A stretch of 64,000 bases of DNA from assembly GCA_021397835.1 (NCBI GenBank), contig JAJFZO010000394.1, positions 62,001 to 126,000 on the forward strand. The letters are read 5' to 3'. The DNA comes from Moringa oleifera. Its lineage: Eukaryota; Streptophyta; Magnoliopsida; Brassicales; Moringaceae. A model generated the notes under the pieces. That model was given only the letters and a program-made list of their open reading frames with translations, did not search any database and was not told the DNA's origin. Both the position numbers and the translations under genes were made by a program. Positions 61,401 through 64,000 of this stretch are shown here, piece by piece (the stretch's first letter is position 1; every line of letters begins with the position of its first letter).

Positions 61401-63372
61401 GTGCCTTGTGCGGCATCGTGTTAGGCCTTGTGCCCATGCCATATGCATTGTTTTACCATACCTAGTACCAGCCCATGTTGGTGGGCAGGGGGGAGCATGC
61501 ATGGCCCATAAGTGCCCACTAAGCACGTGATTTCCTCTCCCGTAAAGAGTCTTAAACGAAAAGTCACTTTTGACAAGAGAAAACATCAATATATCTTACC
61601 CGTCATCATGGGTCTATAAAATTATTTACAACAAGTTTAGAGTCGAAAGTTTGTAAGTATGTGGAGAAAAAATGGGTCTACCAACATATGCGATTTTAGA
61701 AATTCTTGAGCATCTTTTTTTTTAATGAATTTTATAGTACCAAAAATTCAAGAAATCATGAAAAATAGCACGTGAGTTGGAATGCTTCTAAATTTAAGTG
61801 GCATGCTCTTAATGAATTGCATGATTTACTTGAATTATTTTTAGGTAATTCAACAATCAAAAGATTATTAATACACAAATAGTTTGTAACTGGGCATTAC
61901 GGCCAGCATGTTTGGGTAGCGTTGCCTCTAGATAGTCAAAGGTGCATGCAAGCTACCTTATCTAGTGCACTGCTTGCCACTTATTGTTATCATGAGAGTT
62001 AAAATGCTCATAATCTAAGAAGACTCCTAATGCATTGAGTAATCTATTTAAGTCTTTTTTTTTTTTGCAGTAATTCAACAATAAAAAGGCTACAAATTAA
62101 GTAAAGGTTCGCAACTAGGTACCGTCGTTAGGACATTGGTGCAGCGTTACCTCTAGATTGCCTAAGGTGCATGTATGCTGCCTTGTCCTATGCACGTGCA
62201 GCCACCCATTGCTGTCTTGAGAGTGAAGTATAGCTTTGGGCCATGGTCTATCCAAGCTAGCCTAGGTAATCAACACCTACAGCACGTTCGATGCCTCACA
62301 ACGTGCTTACGACTTGCTTGTGTAGGTAGTTTTCGGCCTGGTTAGAGTGCCTTGTGCTATAGCTTGCTGGGCCTTACATCCATACCATCCCTCATGGGAA
62401 CAATCATGGCTATCCTTCTGTGCCATTGGACTATGCATTCATGGCATCGTCGCTAAGCAAAAAATCATGGGATGTGACGAAAAGGGGCTTATTAGCATGA
62501 GGCATTATTGGCTTAGCAAGCACGCCTTGTGCCATGGCATATTAGGCCTTTCCCCAATGCCATGTTCGCTAGGTTTCCCACAGCCAACACTTGCCCATAT
62601 GGGTGACCAAGGGGAAGCATTCATGGCTATTAAGCGCCCTCTAAGTAGGTAGCTCCTCCCCTCTAAAAAGTCTTAAATGAAAATTTACTACCAACGAGAG
62701 GAAACACAAATATGTTAGAGCCATTATATTGGATCTAAAAAATTATTTACGAAGAGTTTTGAGCTAAAATCTTGCACAAATGTAGAGAATAATCTGACTT
62801 ATCAGCAAAAAAAAAAAAAAGAATTTTTTTCCATGAATTTTATACAATTGAAAATTCAAAAAATAAGGAAAAGTTTCTTGTGAGTTTGAATGAATCAAAT
62901 TTGAGGGCAAGACTCCAAGTGGATTTGCATGATCAATTTGAGTCATTTCTCGAGCATTTAAACAATCAAAAGACCGTTATTTCATAGAAAGTTTACAATA
63001 GGCCATTGCAGCTAGTACGCTCTTGGCTTGGCTATCACGCCTTGTGCTACAGCATGCTGGGCCATGGGCCCATACTGGGCCTACTAGAGATGCCTGTGAC
63101 TAGTGTGTTGCAACCTTAGGAAAGGCACTCTTGACACACTTGCTGGGCACATTTTTGAGAGATGTTGCGGCAAAATACTTCCTCATGTAGGGCTCTTTTT
63201 GCTTTGCTGGTGTGCCTTGTGCAACAACACGTTAGGCCTTGCGCACATGCCATGTGCATTGTTTTAGCATGAGTACTAGCCCATGTTGGTGGGCAAGAGG
63301 GTGCACGCATGGCCCATGAGTGCCCACTAAGCAAGCGATATCCTCTCTAGTAAAGAGTCTTAAATAAAAAGT
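55491..63372 (-). repeat. Composite ~0.9-kb satellite array, orientation B (about 10 units)
   Basis: Reverse-orientation landmarks (AGTCTTAAATGAAAATTCAC and variants) lie near 55785, 56670, 57425, 58305, 58725, 59570, 60685, 61548, 62670 and 63357. Steps range from 420 to 1122 bp. Full units are about 850-890, with deleted copies and copies enlarged by partial duplication. Some steps alternate between two subtypes (for example 58305/59570/61548 against 57425/58725/60685/62670), differing in the words after the landmark. This suggests a higher-order repeat of about two units. No genes. Confidence 0.88.
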
Positions 63373-64000
63373 GACCATGCCATGAGCGTTGCATCACCGA
63401 GTCCAAGAACATGGCAGGCGAGCTAAGGCTACCACTAACAAGCATCGCATGGGTGCAAGGCCGAGCATGATGCAGGAAAAGGCACTCTAGACAACCAAAG
63501 TGTCTCAAATGAGCTAGCCGGTCACCACTAAATCCTTCGATCGTTTGTCCAGTAAGCATGCAATGAGGGCTACATTGCCTAGTCCAATTGCACTAAAGGC
63601 AAGCCATGGCTACCTCCAATAGGCATGGCATGGCCGCAAGGTCTAGTATGTTGTGACAGAAGGTGCGCTAGCCAAGCTAAGAGCACCTTATGTAGGCTAG
63701 ACCCTAATCGTTATGTTCCTCTATCGTGTGCCTAGCGAGGATGCTCCAAGTGTTGCATCACCCAATCCTATAGCACAGGAGGCAAACCACAATTGCCCCT
63801 AGAAGGTATGGCATGGATACAAGGCCTAGCAAGCTGTGGCACTAGGACAGCTAGCTAAGCCAAGACCACCCCACGCAAGCTAACCCCTCATCGCTACATC
63901 TCCCGATCATGTATAAGTACACATGCCAGGGGCACTACATTGCTTCGCTTGATGGCACGGGAAGGAAGCAACGACTATCCCCAGTAGCTAACGCATCGGC
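63373..64000 (+). repeat. ~180-bp satellite monomers, orientation A, continuing past the window
   Basis: At about 63373 the reverse array stops inside the landmark region, and the 180-bp family resumes in forward orientation. GATCGT(T/G)TG-type landmarks lie near 63540 and 63720, and a GATCATGTA variant near 63905, giving steps of about 180 bp. The array runs to the end of the window. Confidence 0.82.

Noticed and set aside
43830..64000. Dozens of open frames of 60-120 codons on both strands in the satellite arrays, some with similar peptides in several copies
   Set aside because: They recur because the DNA repeat recurs, overlap on opposite strands, start and stop at different places in each copy, and match no protein family I know.

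Overview
The window is nuclear DNA of a seed plant, almost certainly an angiosperm, from a heterochromatic repeat-rich region. Evidence: a decayed mitochondrial matR with the last exon of nad1, two CACTA (En/Spm) DNA transposons, decayed nuclear 45S rDNA, and long arrays of diverged tandem repeats. I found no intact host gene. Every recognisable coding or RNA sequence carries frameshifts, stops, deletions and an apparent excess of C-to-T/G-to-A changes, as expected of long-methylated DNA.

Layout. (1) 1 to about 15.9 kb: an insert of mitochondrial DNA, firmly identified only at its right end (matR pseudogene 12606-14530, nad1 last exon about 15331-15484, with group II intron sequence around them). 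The first 11.8 kb looks like plant mitochondrial intergenic DNA, but I recognise no gene in it. (2) 16.68-21.65 kb: a CACTA element with its left terminus and a decayed tnp2-type transposase; its right end is replaced by satellite. (3) 21.66-23.18 kb: a tandem array of a monomer of about 180 bp, followed by a short duplication, an ACCGAA-rich palindromic repeat and a satellite scrap. (4) 24.09-26.72 kb: two 26S rDNA pseudogene pieces in opposite orientations meeting near 24.97 kb, followed directly by more of the 180-bp repeat. (5) 29716-40597: a complete 10.9-kb CACTA element with matching termini and a TAT target duplication. It holds a decayed transposase, a second gene with PF03004-like and Ulp1-like segments, and cargo that includes an FtsH-protease fragment with the HEGGH zinc motif. 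It sits inside another transposon-like sequence whose right edge abuts the 3' end of 5.8S rDNA. (6) 40.78-42.08 kb: 5.8S end, ITS2 and the 5' part of 26S. (7) 42.5-43.6 kb: a second tandem family. (8) 43.8-64 kb: arrays of a composite satellite of about 0.9 kb that includes the 180-bp family, with orientation flips near 46.44, 55.49 and 63.37 kb.

No functional gene network is present. The window records organelle-DNA insertion, rDNA dispersal, satellite expansion with inversions, and transposon nesting with host-sequence capture. Coordinates of decayed features are hand estimates, usually good to tens of bases; TIR and TSD positions of the 10.9-kb element were read base by base.
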